64,000 nucleotides of DNA from JACVRW01 sp963811055 (GTDB lineage Bacteria > Actinomycetota > Thermoleophilia > Solirubrobacterales > Thermoleophilaceae): positions 744,001-808,000 of the forward strand of contig CAWEPQ010000001.1 of NCBI GenBank assembly GCA_963811055.1. Reading direction: 5' to 3'. The translations under genes were made by a program, and so were the position numbers. Below, in pieces: positions 9,414 to 19,260 of this stretch; the first letter of the stretch is position 1, and every line of letters starts with the position of its first letter. The notes under the pieces are model-generated. The model was not told the origin of the DNA and ran no database searches. It was given only the letters and a program-made list of their open reading frames with translations.

Positions 9414-10612
9414 CTAGGGCTGTTCGATCAGCTCCAGCAGGCGCTCCGCCTGCCGGCGCTGGTCGCAGTGGGCCTCGATGAACGCCCGGCCCGCACGGCC
9501 CATGGCCACGCGGTCGCCGGCGGACATGCCGAGCAGCTCGCCCATGGCCAGTGCCAGGGCCGGCGGATCGGCGGGCGGCACCAGGCGGCCGCGGTCGGTG
9601 TCGATCAGCTCGGGCAGGCCGACCTCGCGAGTGCCCACCACCGGCAGCTCGAGCGCCATGGCCTCCTTGAGCGCCACCGGCATGGAGTCGCGGTCGCCAT
9701 CCGGCGCCACCACGCAGGGGAGCACGCCGATCGACGCGCGCTCGAGCAACTCGCGGATCGAGTCGTTGCCCAGCGCCCCGAGCAGCCGCACGGGCGCGCC
9801 GCTCGCGGCGATCTGGCGCTCGAGGGCCGGACGCTCGGGTCCCTCGCCCACGATCAGCACCTCGCGGCCCTCAAGGCCCGCCTGCGGGCGGGCCGCGGCG
9901 GCGATCAGGTCGGCGAAGCCCTTCTTCGGCACGAGCCGTCCTACAGCCACGACGGGGCCTTCGGCCACGTAGGGGCTGAGGCGGCGAAAGCGCTCCAGGT
10001 CGGCGCCGAGGATCAGCACGGAGACCTTGTGCGCGTGCTCGGGCGCCACCTCGACGATGTGCCGGCGGTTGTACTCGCAGTCGGTGACCATGAACTTGGC
10101 CCCGTCGAGGTTCAGGCGCAGGGCCTCCGGGTCCTGGAACACGTCCCAGGCGTGGCCGGCGAAGCTGTAGGGCCGGTCGCTCAGCCCCGCGAGGATCCGG
10201 GCGATGTCTGTGGGCTCCGTGGCGAAGTGAGCGTGCAGGTGGCGGGCGCGGCGCGCCTGCGGCACCCAGGCGGCTATGCGTGCCAGGCCGCGCAGCCGCC
10301 GGCGGCCGTTCGGCGGCGGCCACGAGCGCTCCCGGCGCAGGTACGCGGCCGTGTGCCCGCGCTGTTCGCGGGCAATCCTCAGCGCGGCGCCCAGGCGCTC
10401 ACGTGAGGAATGGTCCGAGGGGTAGTCCACGGGGGCAACGGGCGGCCGCTCGGGATCGGGATGTCCGGAGCGAGAGCCACCACCTCCACCGGCACGCCGC
10501 GGGCCACCAGCTCGCGCAGCTCGCCCTCCACGAAGGTCTCCGATATCTGCGGGTAGCGGGCCAGCACCGACAGCAGGGGGGCGGGCAGGGCTCTCGGGGG
10601 GCGACGCTGCAC
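9414..10612 (-). CDS. GT4 glycosyltransferase, WcaL-like (one frameshift)
   Basis: Cytosolic or membrane-associated GT-B glycosyltransferase of about 400 residues. The N-terminal domain begins LSVLARYPQISETFVEGEL, characteristic of exopolysaccharide transferases of the WcaL/AmsK group, with HLHAHFATEPTDIA and SFAGHAWDVF. The C-terminal domain shows VGRLVPKKGFADLI and MPVALKEAMALELPVVGT, the E-x7-E nucleotide-sugar motif. A single frame change near 10430 separates the first 60 residues from the rest. GTG at 10612 is chosen because it directly precedes the conserved start; an ATG farther up gives an unconvincing extension. Divergent from the DUF3089 gene. Confidence 0.8.
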
Positions 10613-10652
10613 GGGCGGCGAACCTAGCTGATGCTGGTAGGGTCGCGCCCCG

Positions 10653-11762
10653 GTGAGCCGCCCCTTCCGACTCCTACTGGTGCTCGTCGCGGCGCTGGCT
10701 GTGAGCTTGGTCGCGTCCACCGGAACGGCGGCGGCCAAGACGGTCTGGCTGTGCAAGCCGGGTAACAAGAACAACCCCTGTACGCCCGGCCTGAAGACGA
10801 CCTATTACTCGCCGTCGGGCAAGAAGCTGCGGGTGGGCAAGCCGAAGGCGGACAGGCCCCCGAAGATCGACTGCTTCTACGTCTACCCGACGGTCAGCGA
10901 CCAGCCGACGCCGTACGCCACGCTCAGCATCGACCCGGAGATGCGCTCTATCGCCCTCTACCAGGCGGCGCGCTACTCCCAGCGCTGCCGCGTCTTCGCC
11001 CCCGTGTACCGGCAGGCCACGGTGGCGGGGCTCGGGGGAGTCGGTGGCACCTCGGCCGACGCCCAGCGCGCCTACAACGACGTTCGCAGCGCCTGGCGCA
11101 CGTACCTGCGGAAGTACAACAAGGGGCGCGGCGTGGTGATCATGGGCCACTCGCAGGGGACGTTCGTGCTTCGCCGGATGGTCCGCGAGGAGGTCGATAC
11201 CAAGCCGAAGGTACGCCGCAAGCTGGTCTCCGCGATCTTGCTCGGCGGGAACGTGACGGTCAGGAAGGGTGGCGACGTGGGCGGGGACTTCAAGCACATC
11301 CGCGCCTGTCGTTCCAAGCGCCAGCTCGGCTGCGTGATCGCCTTCTCGGCGTTCAACGCGCCCGTGCCCGACGACGCCGTGTTCGGGCGCACGGGCGACC
11401 CGAAGCTCCAGGTGCTCTGCACCAACCCGGCCGCGCTGGGCGGGGGCTCGGCGCCGGTCAGGACCATCAACCCGAGCGCGCCGTTCGCGCCCGGCACGGC
11501 GATCGCCGTAGGGATCACGCTCCTCGGGGTGGACTTCCCGAGGCCCGCCACACCGTGGGCGGAGACCCCCGGCGCGTACACCGCGCGCTGCTCCACTGCC
11601 GGCGGAGCCAGCGTGCTGCAAACCGTCGCGCGCAAGGGTGCGCCGGTGTTCAAGGCCTCGCCGGTCCCCTCCTGGGGCCTCCACCTGACCGATGCCAACA
11701 TCGCGCTCGGGAACCTGGTGGACCTGGTGGGTAGGCAGTCCGCCACGTACGTCAAGCGCTAG
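10653..11762 (+). CDS. Secreted DUF3089 alpha/beta hydrolase
   Basis: Intact protein of 369 residues with a signal peptide (LLLVLVAALAVSLVASTGTAAA). The family-typical run IDCFYVYPTVSDQPTP precedes the nucleophile elbow GHSQGT near residue 169, so the catalytic Ser is present. A later SWGLHLTDANIALGNLV region supplies the C-terminal His area of the fold. DUF3089 proteins are predicted serine hydrolases/lipases; substrate not known. A TAGGGT box at 10638-10643 lies 9 nt before the GTG, compatible with a near-leaderless transcript. A strong terminator follows 70 nt after the stop. Confidence 0.85.
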   Translation: MSRPFRLLLVLVAALAVSLVASTGTAAAKTVWLCKPGNKNNPCTPGLKTTYYSPSGKKLRVGKPKADRPPKIDCFYVYPTVSDQPTPYATLSIDPEMRSIALYQAARYSQRCRVFAPVYRQATVAGLGGVGGTSADAQRAYNDVRSAWRTYLRKYNKGRGVVIMGHSQGTFVLRRMVREEVDTKPKVRRKLVSAILLGGNVTVRKGGDVGGDFKHIRACRSKRQLGCVIAFSAFNAPVPDDAVFGRTGDPKLQVLCTNPAALGGGSAPVRTINPSAPFAPGTAIAVGITLLGVDFPRPATPWAETPGAYTARCSTAGGASVLQTVARKGAPVFKASPVPSWGLHLTDANIALGNLVDLVGRQSATYVKR

Positions 11763-11831
11763 CGCCCAGACGGCCGCTTGAGCGGCTCGTTGCAGACGCA
11801 TAGTTCCGCCGGAGCCGGGTACAAAGCATGC

Positions 11832-11876
11832 GCCGCCGGCGATTCCGCCCCCACGACGCCGGCGGCCTTTTCTTTT
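11832..11876 (+). terminator. Rho-independent terminator after the DUF3089 gene
   Basis: Perfect 10-bp stem: GCCGCCGGCG at 11832-11841 pairs with CGCCGGCGGC at 11857-11866, with a 15-nt loop. It is followed by the T-rich run CTTTTCTTTT. It is the best intrinsic terminator in the window and ends transcription from 10653-11762. The rest of 11763-11971 shows no gene. Confidence 0.9.
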
Positions 11877-11971
11877 CCGGAAGGTCTGGAGCGAAGTGGG
11901 GCGGCGCCGCGTTAGCGGCCCGCCCCGCGACGCCGAGGTAGAGGCCCCCGGCGCCCGTGGCAGGCTATCTG

Positions 11972-12471
11972 TCAGCGCCGCGCGCAAGGCTTCCGTGAAG
12001 CGGTGACCGCGTGATCGACGCCGTAGCGCTCCGCGTGTCGCTCGGTGGTGGTTCGCCATGGCTTGTGGCTCCTCATCGGAGAGGGAGCCCAGCCGGCGAG
12101 GTGAGGCTCGAGCCGCGTGCTGTAGGTCTCCCAGCCCGCAGCGGTCTGAGCGGCCAGCGGCGATCGTCGAAGACGTGAGTGAAGACGAGCAGACTGCCGC
12201 CTTCCTGGTGCTGACAACTCGAAGTGATCGCTCGCCGTTGAAGGTCCAGGCGAGGCGGTGCGGAGCATCGACTCGGTCACCTCCCCGGTCATCCCGCCGC
12301 CCTCGAGGGCCTCGCCCGGCGGCCGGGGTCCAGTCGGCCGCGGCGGGAAACCAGCGCTCGAGCTCGCCGGCTCGCTGACGGCACGCCACACTCGCTCGAC
12401 GGAGTGAGCGAGCCGGCGCTCGAAGCGCAGCGCGGGGCGCCGTCGATCGTCGCCAGGGTTCCGTCCATCAT
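11972..12471 (-). CDS. SRPBCC/AHSA1-domain protein (frameshifted)
   Basis: Predicted START/Bet v1-fold protein of about 165 residues. The pieces LRFERRLAHSVERVWRAVSE, ELERWFPAAADW and HRLAWTFNGE, then AAGWETYSTRLEPHLAG and HAERYGVD, appear in the order usual for AHSA1-like proteins, but in different frames (changes near 12425, 12370, 12290, 12230 and 12080). The ATG at 12471 overlaps the stop of the ArsR-type gene. ArsR regulator plus SRPBCC protein is a very common actinobacterial pair; a hydrophobic ligand is likely but unknown. Confidence 0.7.
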
Positions 12472-12774
12472 GGGTTGTCCTCCAGGTGTCGTTGCAGGTC
12501 GTCGAGGCGCTCTGACCAGAATGCGCGGTAGTGCGCCAGCCACGCGTCGACCTCGGCGAGGGGCTCGGCTCGGAGCGTGTACAGACGCCGCTTGCCATCA
12601 GCGCGCACCGTCACGAGCCCGCCTCGCGCAACACGTTCAGGTGCTTCGAGACTCCTGGCTGGCTCAGCGCAAGGTGCTCCACCAGCTCTCCGGCGGGTCG
12701 CTCCCCGTCGCGCAGCAGGTCGAGCATCTGCCTGCGTTGTGCACGGCGGCGCCGTATGCGCTCACCGGCCTCAT
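12468..12774 (-). CDS. ArsR-family winged-helix regulator, SRPBCC-linked (frameshifted)
   Basis: About 100 residues. After a frame change near 12733 the frame reads RRQMLDLLRDGERPAGELVE then HLALSQPGVSKHLNVLREAG, the ArsR helix-turn-helix. A second change near 12615 leads into VRADGKRRLYTL (the wing) and a C-terminal helix WLAHYRAFWSERLDDLQRHL. No Cys metal site is present, unlike the arsenic ArsR at 34874. The stop overlaps the ATG of the SRPBCC gene (ATGATG context), so the two are co-translated. It probably autoregulates the pair. Confidence 0.75.
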
Positions 12775-12802
12775 ATCACCGGCTAGAATAGGTGCCTATT
12801 TC

Positions 12803-14246
12803 CTACAACGGGCCGGTCGTAAAGGTCCGGTTGCCGCCGCAGTTCCAACGCGTGTGGCCGGCGTCGCGGGCGCAGAGCCGGACGCCGTACTCGGTGCCGG
12901 GTTGGAGGGTGTAGTCCTGGAAGAGGCACTGATGTGTCGCGCTGGCGCCGAGCTCGGCGGTGACGTCGAACTCCCTCGGCGCCGGGCTGACCGCGATCGC
13001 GCTCGGGGTGCCGCCCGCGGCGACGGTGGCCGGGGTCTTGGGCGTCAGCGCCCCGCCGGTGCCGACGTCGTACTGGTAGACGTTGTCTTGGTTCTGGCTG
13101 ATGACGTAGACCGAGCCGCCGTCGGGGGTGACCGCCACCTCTCTCGGGACGATGCCCGTGGCGACGGTGGCCGGGGTCTTGGGCGTTAGCGCCCCGCCGG
13201 TGCCGACGTCGTATTGGGAGACGTTGTGGTCGTCGAAGTTGGGGACGTAGACCGAACCGCCGTCGGGACTGACCGCCAACCCGCCCGGGGTGCTGCCGGT
13301 GGCGACGGTGGCCGGGGTCTTGTGCGTCAGCGCCCCGCCGGTGCCGACGTCGTATTGGGAGACGCTGGCGTCGAAGAAGTTGGTCACGTAGACCGAGCCG
13401 CCGTCGGGGCTGACCGCCACCGCCCATGCGCCCGCGCCGGGGCTGGTGACGGTGGCCGGGGTCTCCGGTGTCAGCGCTCCGCCGGCGCCGACGTCGTATT
13501 GGGACACGGTGGCGTCGAAGAGGTTGGCTATGTAGACCGAGTCGCCGTCGGGGCTGACCGCCACACCGTTCGCGCCGGCGTCCGTGGCGACGGTGCGCCG
13601 GGGTCTTCGGCGTCAGCGCCCCGCCGGCGCCGACGTCGTATTGGGACACGTTGCCGTCGAACCGATTGGTGACGTAGACCGAGTCGCCGTCGGGGCTGAC
13701 CGCCACACCGCTCGGGCCGTTGCCCGCGGCGACGGTGGCCGGGGTCTTGGGCGCCAGTGCCCCGTCGGTGCCGACGTCGTACTGGGAGACGTTGTCGGCG
13801 TTTTGGTTGGCCACATAGACCGAGCCGCCATCAGGGCTCACCGCCACCGCGAACGGGGCATCGCCGCCGGGGACCGATGCCGGCGACAGTGGCGCCAGCA
13901 GCCCGCCCTCGCCGACCTCGTACTGCGAGACGCTTTTGTCGAGATTGGTGACGTAGACGGATGGATTGCGGGGGGTCGGCGATATCGACAAGCACCCACT
14001 GGCCGCGTGCGTCCAGACGTTCTGGTCGGTGGCGCTGACGATGTCGTTGTCGTCCGGGGTCGGCGTCCCACCCGCCTTGGCGATCAGCATCAACTCGAGA
14101 CTGGCGGGATCACTGCTCGCGACGCGTCCGCTCACGTCCGCCCCGAGCGGGCCGACGTCGTCGAAGGAATCGACCTGGCCCACCGAGCAGGCTGAAACCA
14201 CCGCGGCCAGGAGGACGAGGACCAGAGAGAGCAGCAGACGCTTCAC
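12803..14246 (-). CDS. YVTN/NHL-type seven-bladed beta-propeller lipoprotein (one frameshift)
   Basis: Surface lipoprotein. The N-terminus MKRLLLSLVLVLLAAVVSAC is a signal peptide ending in a lipobox Cys at residue 20. The body consists of seven repeats of 47-49 residues, each with a version of AVSPDGGSVYVTN followed by VSQYDVGTGGALTPKTPATV. This is the 40-50-residue blade typical of YncE/lactonase-like propellers. One frame change near 13595 lies in repeat four. A non-repeat C-terminal domain (HQCLFQDYTLQPGTEYGVRL, with later Cys) follows, possibly fibronectin-like. GTG at 14246 has GGAG six bases upstream. Likely a cell-surface binding or scaffold protein; no ligand is indicated. Confidence 0.75.
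12985..13990 (-). repeat. Tandem DNA repeats encoding propeller blades (141-150 bp units)
   Basis: Seven imperfect head-to-tail units of about 141-150 bp lie inside the propeller gene. The strings cgccgtcggggctgaccgcc and ggtggccggggtctt recur nearly unchanged at roughly 143-bp steps. The similarity at nucleotide level suggests recent duplication or gene conversion. Confidence 0.8.
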
Positions 14247-14362
14247 GCGAGCTCCAAACGATGCGGGCCAGCAAACGTCCGTGCCAACCGGCCGATTGGC
14301 GAGCTGCGCGACCCTACAGCCGCCCGACCAACAGCCGCAAGGCCCAACCAGCCTTCGCGAGG

Positions 14363-14436
<74 letters not shown>

Positions 14437-14634
14437 AGCGCCGGGGACGATAGCCGCCGGATCCGCGGCGCCCCGCGGAGGGAACGGTGGGCGGCATTGT
14501 TGCTCGTCGAACATGGCGCCCGTAGTTGAGCGTGCTCTGCGAGCCGGTACAGGTCGGACCGTGGTTTCGCATGTACGAAATCCACCCGGGGGACGCAGTG
14601 GCCTCTCGCTTGATCATCGACTCGACAGAATGAA

Positions 14635-15905
14635 TCACGGCTCCGTGGGCCCCGCGCGCGGGCACCTCGGCCGGGCGCTCTCCATCGGCGGGGCCTGGTC
14701 GCGCGGGTGCTGCTCGTACCAGCGGCGCGTAGCGGTCGGCGAGCGGGCGGCGGTGAGGCCGTGGGCGAAGACCGAGAGCCCGACGGTGACGTAGATCGCG
14801 AGCACGATCAGGTGCTCGTGGGGGAGCTTCGACTCCTCGATCACGATCAGCGCGAACACGATCGAGGCCAGGCCGCGCGGGCCGAACCAGCCGAGGAAGC
14901 CGACGTCGGCGCCCGGGCGCGCGACCCGAGCATCGCGATCGCGACCGGGAGCATCCGCACGACGGTGAGGCTGAGGACGGCGTAGAGCACGAGCTCCCAG
15001 CTCAGCTCGCCGAGCGCGGGGCCGAGCAGGATGGCCCCGAAGAACACGAAGGTGACGCCGTTGAGCACGTTGCCCACCTCCTCGCTGAGCTCGTTGAGGT
15101 CCTCGGGGTCGCGCCTGAGCGCGGCGCGGAACACCATGCCCGCCGACGAACGCTGCGATGAAGCCCGAGCCGTCGAGCGCGATCGCCGTCCCGTAGGCGA
15201 GCGCGGCGCCGGCGGCCGGGATGACCTGCCGCCACGCGGCGCGATCAGGTCCCGGCGGCCGGCGTGGATGACGATCGCCGGCGATCAGCAGCCCGCCGAC
15301 GACGCCGCCGACGACGCCGTAGCCGATCTCCTCGAGCAGCAGCGTCGCCGGCGCTGCGCCCGTCCGGAGATCTCGGACTCGACGTCGGCCACCGCGACGG
15401 CGGCGAACAGCAGCGGCACGCAGATCCCGTCGTTGAGCCCGCTCTCGACGTTGAGCCCCTGGCGGATCCGCTGCGGGACGCGCGGCTCGGTGACGACCGC
15501 CTGGCCGAGCGCCGCGTCGGTCGGCGCCAGGACGATCGCCAGGATCACCGCCTCCGCGAAGGTCAGCTGCGCCGAAGATCGCGGCCGCCGCGACGGCGCC
15601 GAGCGCGATCGTCAGCGGCAGCCCGATGCCGAGCAGGCGCACCGGCACGTCGACCTCGCGCCGCAGCTGCCCGAGGTCGATGCGCGAGGCGTCGCAGAAC
15701 AGCACGAGCGCGAGCGTCGCCTCCGCCAGGCTCGCACGGTCGCGCTCGAGCTCTCGAGGTCGATCCCGTCGAGCACCTCGGGCCCGACCAGCAAGCCGAC
15801 CACGACGAACAGCATCGCCGGCGTGAGCGGCGTGCCCGACAGCCGCCGCGAGACCGCGGCGACGGCGAGCAGCGTGAGCGCGACGATGGCAAGCGACCAG
15901 TCCAT
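14635..15905 (-). CDS. CPA1-type cation:proton antiporter (frameshifted)
   Basis: Polytopic membrane exchanger of about 420 residues. It begins MDWSLAIVALTLLAVAAVSR with GTPLTPAMLFVVVGLLVGP. It then shows LAPTDAALGQAVV and NVESGLNDG (the ion-binding Asp region), LNGVTFVFFGAILLGPAL and FLGWFGPRGLASIVFAL, all typical of NhaP/CPA1 proteins. The frame changes about six times (near 15735, 15570, 15350, 15275, 15150 and 14920). It exchanges Na+ or K+ for protons; specificity cannot be read. The short polar tail ends at 14635, about 200 nt from the tRNA. Confidence 0.8.
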
Positions 15906-16678
15906 TCAAGCTCGTAGGGGAAATCGTCCGGCGCCGCGGGCATAGGCACGAACGGGCCGAGGAGTGTGGACGTTGCCGGGCGGCGGCGCCCAGGGTCGGG
16001 TGGTCAGGCTCTGGTCCTTGACGTGGCGGACAGAGCGCATCGAGGAACGCGAAGTACAGCTGATGGCGGTCATGCCAGTTGGCGGCGGACCACTCCTTGT
16101 AGGTGCGCGCCGCCTCCTGCGCGGCACGTCTCCATTCCTGAAAGTGCTGCGACCGCGGACCCGTCGAGGGGCCAACTCCGGCGCATTGCACGAGGTCGAG
16201 CGTTGGGCCGACCGCCGGCCACCTGGGCTTAACGAGAACATGGGGCGACCGTACCTTTCCAGGCTCGGACTCTCATCGTCCCGATGGGATGATTCCGCAG
16301 CCCCGACAGGGCTGTGCAGGGCAACACGTGGGGCAACACAACCCCCGGCAGCTGGAGCGTGGCGGAAGGATCTCTCCGTTCCCACGTCCACGGACTTGAC
16401 CTCGCCGTCGACGGATGTCGGTGGAGGCAGAACGGTGTTGACAGGCGTAGGCGGTGCCGCCGAGGCGCCACGAAAAGCGCGAGGAGTCGGATCCTGGTCG
16501 AGAGCTCCTTCGCCCTCGCTGGAGCAGGCCGAAGATTTGTTGGCGAAGTAGCGGAGCAGCTGCGGGACCGCACCGGGGTCCTCCTCGAATGAATGAAGAC
16601 GGGCGACTCTAGTGCCCGCGCCGGCGACCGATGCAACCCAGAACCGTATGCCCGCAGCCGCCGATGGGGCAAGGGGGC
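15906..16678. other. 0.77-kb stretch with no convincing gene
   Basis: No frame gives a recognisable protein. On the minus strand around 16038-16144 a short run reads like a helical peptide (EWRRAAQEAARTYKEWSAA, then DRHQLYFAFLDAL). A second minus-strand frame around 16390-16600 (FEEDPGAVPQLLRYFANKS) sits beside a strong AGGAGG. Either may be a remnant of a frameshifted small gene. Small hairpins occur at 16299-16315 (CAGCCC..GGGCTG) and nearby, without a T tract. Base use is less GC3-biased than in neighbouring genes. Confidence 0.4.
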
Positions 16679-18124
16679 CTACTCAAAGGGGGGGTGGAGC
16701 ACGACGCGGCTCGCCCACCACGCGACGAGCAGCACGGGGGGCCCGCCGGCCGCGAGCAGCACAACGATGTCGCTGGGGGCGCCTGCGGCGTCGAGAGTCC
16801 CGCGGATCGCCGCGGCGAGCAGGGCAGCGCCGGTCGCGACGAGGGTCGCGCGGACAACGACCCCACGGACGTGGAGTCCGGGCTGCTCGACCTCGTCGCG
16901 CAGCGCCCGGTCCAGCAGCCGGTGGTGGCGAACAAGGTAGAAGGTGAACGCCACGGTCGTGCCCACGACCGCGCCCCAAGCGCCGAGTGGCGGCACGAGT
17001 GCCAAGTCGAGCACGAGGTTGATCGCGAGCGTGATCGCGGCCACCCGCAAACGCTCGCCGGCGTGCCCGATCTGGTTGAGCGCGATCGACGGCAGGGGCG
17101 CGAGCGCCGACAGCACCATCATCGGACCCATCGCGACGAGCAGCGCCGACTCCCCGCGGTACTGCGCGCCGATCGCCCCGAACAGCTCGACCGACAGAAC
17201 CGACATGACCGCCACGGCGCCGAGCGCGATCGTGACGAGGAACGCGAGCCATTGGCAGTAGAGGCGAAAGGCGTCGGCGCCGGCTGCGGCGATCCGCGGA
17301 GCCACGACCGCGGCGACGGTGATTGCCGGGGCGGCGACGAGCGCCTGGAGCTTGATCGCCAGGGCGTACGGCGCCACCTCGGCGAGCGGGTGGAACAGGC
17401 CGATCACGAACTGGTCGATCTGACCGATGAGCGCGATCAGCAGCGAGACGACGAAGATCCGCAGTCCGTAGTTTCGCACCATCCGCAGCGTCGCTCTCTC
17501 GGCCGGCGGCGCGGCCGGCACGCCGCGCGCCGCGGCACCTCCCGGTGCGAGCAGGAGCAACCACGCGAGCAGCGAGACGCCGAGTGCCGCCACGGCGGTC
17601 GCCAGCAGCATGTCCTCCGCTCCCCCGTCGCGGGCGCGCACGAGCAGCACCAGCGTCAGCTCGACAGCCGGCTGCAGGACGGTGACGAGCACCAGCAGCT
17701 GTATGCGGCGCAGCGAGGGCAGCGTGCCGAAGTGGAATGCGATGAGGCTCTGAGCGACCACGAGCAGCGCGAGCGCCGGCATCAGGTCGCCCACGGCGCT
17801 GCCGTCGAAGGGGCCGCCGAGGAGGAGCAGGGCGGCGATCGCGATGATCGCAAGGCGCACCAAGGCGACGGCCACGACCAGTCGCGTGCTCGCGCGTCCC
17901 TGCGCTATGTAGCGGGCGATCGAGGAGGTGAGCCCGAGGTCGAGGCCCATCACGAGCACGGCGCCGATACCCGCCGCGATGGCGTAGGCGCCGTACTCGG
18001 CGCGCGCGAGCGAGCCTGCGACGACGAGAGCGGTGACGCTCGAGCAGGCCATCGCGAAGATGCGCGCCACGAGGTTGTGCCCCGCATCGCGCGCGACCGA
18101 GCGCTGCTCGACCACCGCGCTCAT
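16679..18124 (-). CDS. Wzx-type polysaccharide flippase
   Basis: Intact 481-residue membrane protein of the MOP superfamily with about 12-14 hydrophobic segments and little else. The N-terminus ARDAGHNLVARIFAMACSSV resembles lipid-linked oligosaccharide flippases, and the central GQIDQFVIGLFHPLAEVAPY region matches the usual seventh-helix area. It would move undecaprenyl-linked repeat units across the membrane. Its ATG overlaps the stop of the Asp-box gene (ATGA), making it the last gene of the minus-strand operon that starts with the chain-length gene. The stop is at 16679, next to the gene-poor stretch. Confidence 0.8.
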   Translation of the reverse strand: MSAVVEQRSVARDAGHNLVARIFAMACSSVTALVVAGSLARAEYGAYAIAAGIGAVLVMGLDLGLTSSIARYIAQGRASTRLVVAVALVRLAIIAIAALLLLGGPFDGSAVGDLMPALALLVVAQSLIAFHFGTLPSLRRIQLLVLVTVLQPAVELTLVLLVRARDGGAEDMLLATAVAALGVSLLAWLLLLAPGGAAARGVPAAPPAERATLRMVRNYGLRIFVVSLLIALIGQIDQFVIGLFHPLAEVAPYALAIKLQALVAAPAITVAAVVAPRIAAAGADAFRLYCQWLAFLVTIALGAVAVMSVLSVELFGAIGAQYRGESALLVAMGPMMVLSALAPLPSIALNQIGHAGERLRVAAITLAINLVLDLALVPPLGAWGAVVGTTVAFTFYLVRHHRLLDRALRDEVEQPGLHVRGVVVRATLVATGAALLAAAIRGTLDAAGAPSDIVVLLAAGGPPVLLVAWWASRVVLHPPFE

Positions 18125-19257
18125 CCGGGCAGGTCCGTTCGCGCGAACCGGAAGATCGCCGCCCCGTGCGCGATCGTCCGAAGCGGGTTCAGGTGGAGTC
18201 GCTCCCCGGCCTGGCTGTCACCGCGCGCGAGTCGCACTCCCGGCGACGGGCCCCGCCGGGGCGGTTCGGCGCTCACCGGCCAGTCGAGCCACGCCTCGGC
18301 GCTCCCGTCCCTGTACGCGACCCATGCCTGCGCCACCCCCTGCGCGAGGCCCAGCAGTGCGCGCTCGCCATCGGCCCTCGTGGCGCAATAGGTGGCGTCG
18401 GGCAGCTCGGAGTCGACGGTCACCTCGCCGCACCCGCGCTGCCAGCGCACCACGTGGTTTTGCTCGAAGTCGGCGTCGGTGGGCCACAGCACCACGTCGT
18501 CGAAGCCGACGAACGCGCACGTGCGGTGGACCTGCGAGCCGTGCCCGATCCACTCGAAGGTGCTTCCGCCGTCGCCGGAGCGACCGACGAAGCACTGCTC
18601 GTCGCGGTCGCCCGTGCCGATCCACAGGGAACCGTCGCCGTCCGCGTGCACGGTGTGGATGTGGCGTACCTGCCCGGGCTCGAACTCGAACGCGAGCTCC
18701 CAGCGCTCACCCGAGTCGCGGCTGCGCCAGAGGCCGGTGGAGCGGTCACCGGGCTCGGTCACGTACTCGGCGAAGTACACGCTGCCGTCGGCGGCGCCGG
18801 CCAGGCCGAACGGCATCAGTCCGCGACCCTTCCCGCGGCCGTACCAGCGAAGCCGGTGCGTGCGCCGCTGTCGCCCGCCGGCCAGGTCCAGCAAATGCAC
18901 CCATCCACCCGCGAACACGATCAGCCGCTCGTCGTCGAGCGGCCATAGCTCGAGCAGCTCCTGGTAGCCGAAGAGGCGGCGCAGGCTGCGCAGGTGCCCG
19001 CCCCACGCCTCCCCGAGGGGCGGCCGCATGCTCGCGACGCGACGAAAGTCACCGCCGCGGTCGCTCCGATAGATCGAGTAGCCGAGCGACGCCCACACGG
19101 AGCTGCCGTCGTCATGCTGCAGCACCAGCCCGGGAGCCACCTGCGCGGCCATGCCCTGGTGCTCGACCTCGTGCCACCGGACACTCCGGGGCGTGCGCAC
19201 CTCGAACCACAACCAGAGGCAGAGCAGCAGCAGGGCGACCGCGAGGGCGGGCGGCAT
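18121..19257 (-). CDS. Membrane-anchored Asp-box (BNR-like) propeller protein of unknown function
   Basis: 378 residues. One N-terminal hydrophobic segment (LAVALLLLCLWLWFEV) acts as uncleaved anchor or signal. The remainder looks like a beta-propeller with Asp-box repeats: SIYRSDRGGDF, LWRSRDSGERW, GRSGDGGSTFEW. There is no sialidase arginine triad that I can identify, so enzyme activity is doubtful. It sits between a GT4 gene (3 nt downstream of that stop) and the flippase (4-nt overlap), so it is expressed with exopolysaccharide export. It might bind or process the polymer outside the membrane; this is inference. Confidence 0.6.
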   Translation of the reverse strand: MPPALAVALLLLCLWLWFEVRTPRSVRWHEVEHQGMAAQVAPGLVLQHDDGSSVWASLGYSIYRSDRGGDFRRVASMRPPLGEAWGGHLRSLRRLFGYQELLELWPLDDERLIVFAGGWVHLLDLAGGRQRRTHRLRWYGRGKGRGLMPFGLAGAADGSVYFAEYVTEPGDRSTGLWRSRDSGERWELAFEFEPGQVRHIHTVHADGDGSLWIGTGDRDEQCFVGRSGDGGSTFEWIGHGSQVHRTCAFVGFDDVVLWPTDADFEQNHVVRWQRGCGEVTVDSELPDATYCATRADGERALLGLAQGVAQAWVAYRDGSAEAWLDWPVSAEPPRRGPSPGVRLARGDSQAGERLHLNPLRTIAHGAAIFRFARTDLPG

Positions 19258-19260
19258 GAT

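Noticed and set aside
12468..12774. ArsR-family gene as a second arsenic regulator
   Set aside because: It has no Cys metal site and is paired with an SRPBCC gene, a common non-metal arrangement.
16299..16315. CAGCCC..GGGCTG hairpin as terminator
   Set aside because: Short stem, no T tract on either strand and no gene end adjacent.
16631..18391. 586-residue plus-strand protein rich in Arg, His, Glu and Gln
   Set aside because: It lies opposite the intact flippase and has the composition of a high-GC antisense shadow.
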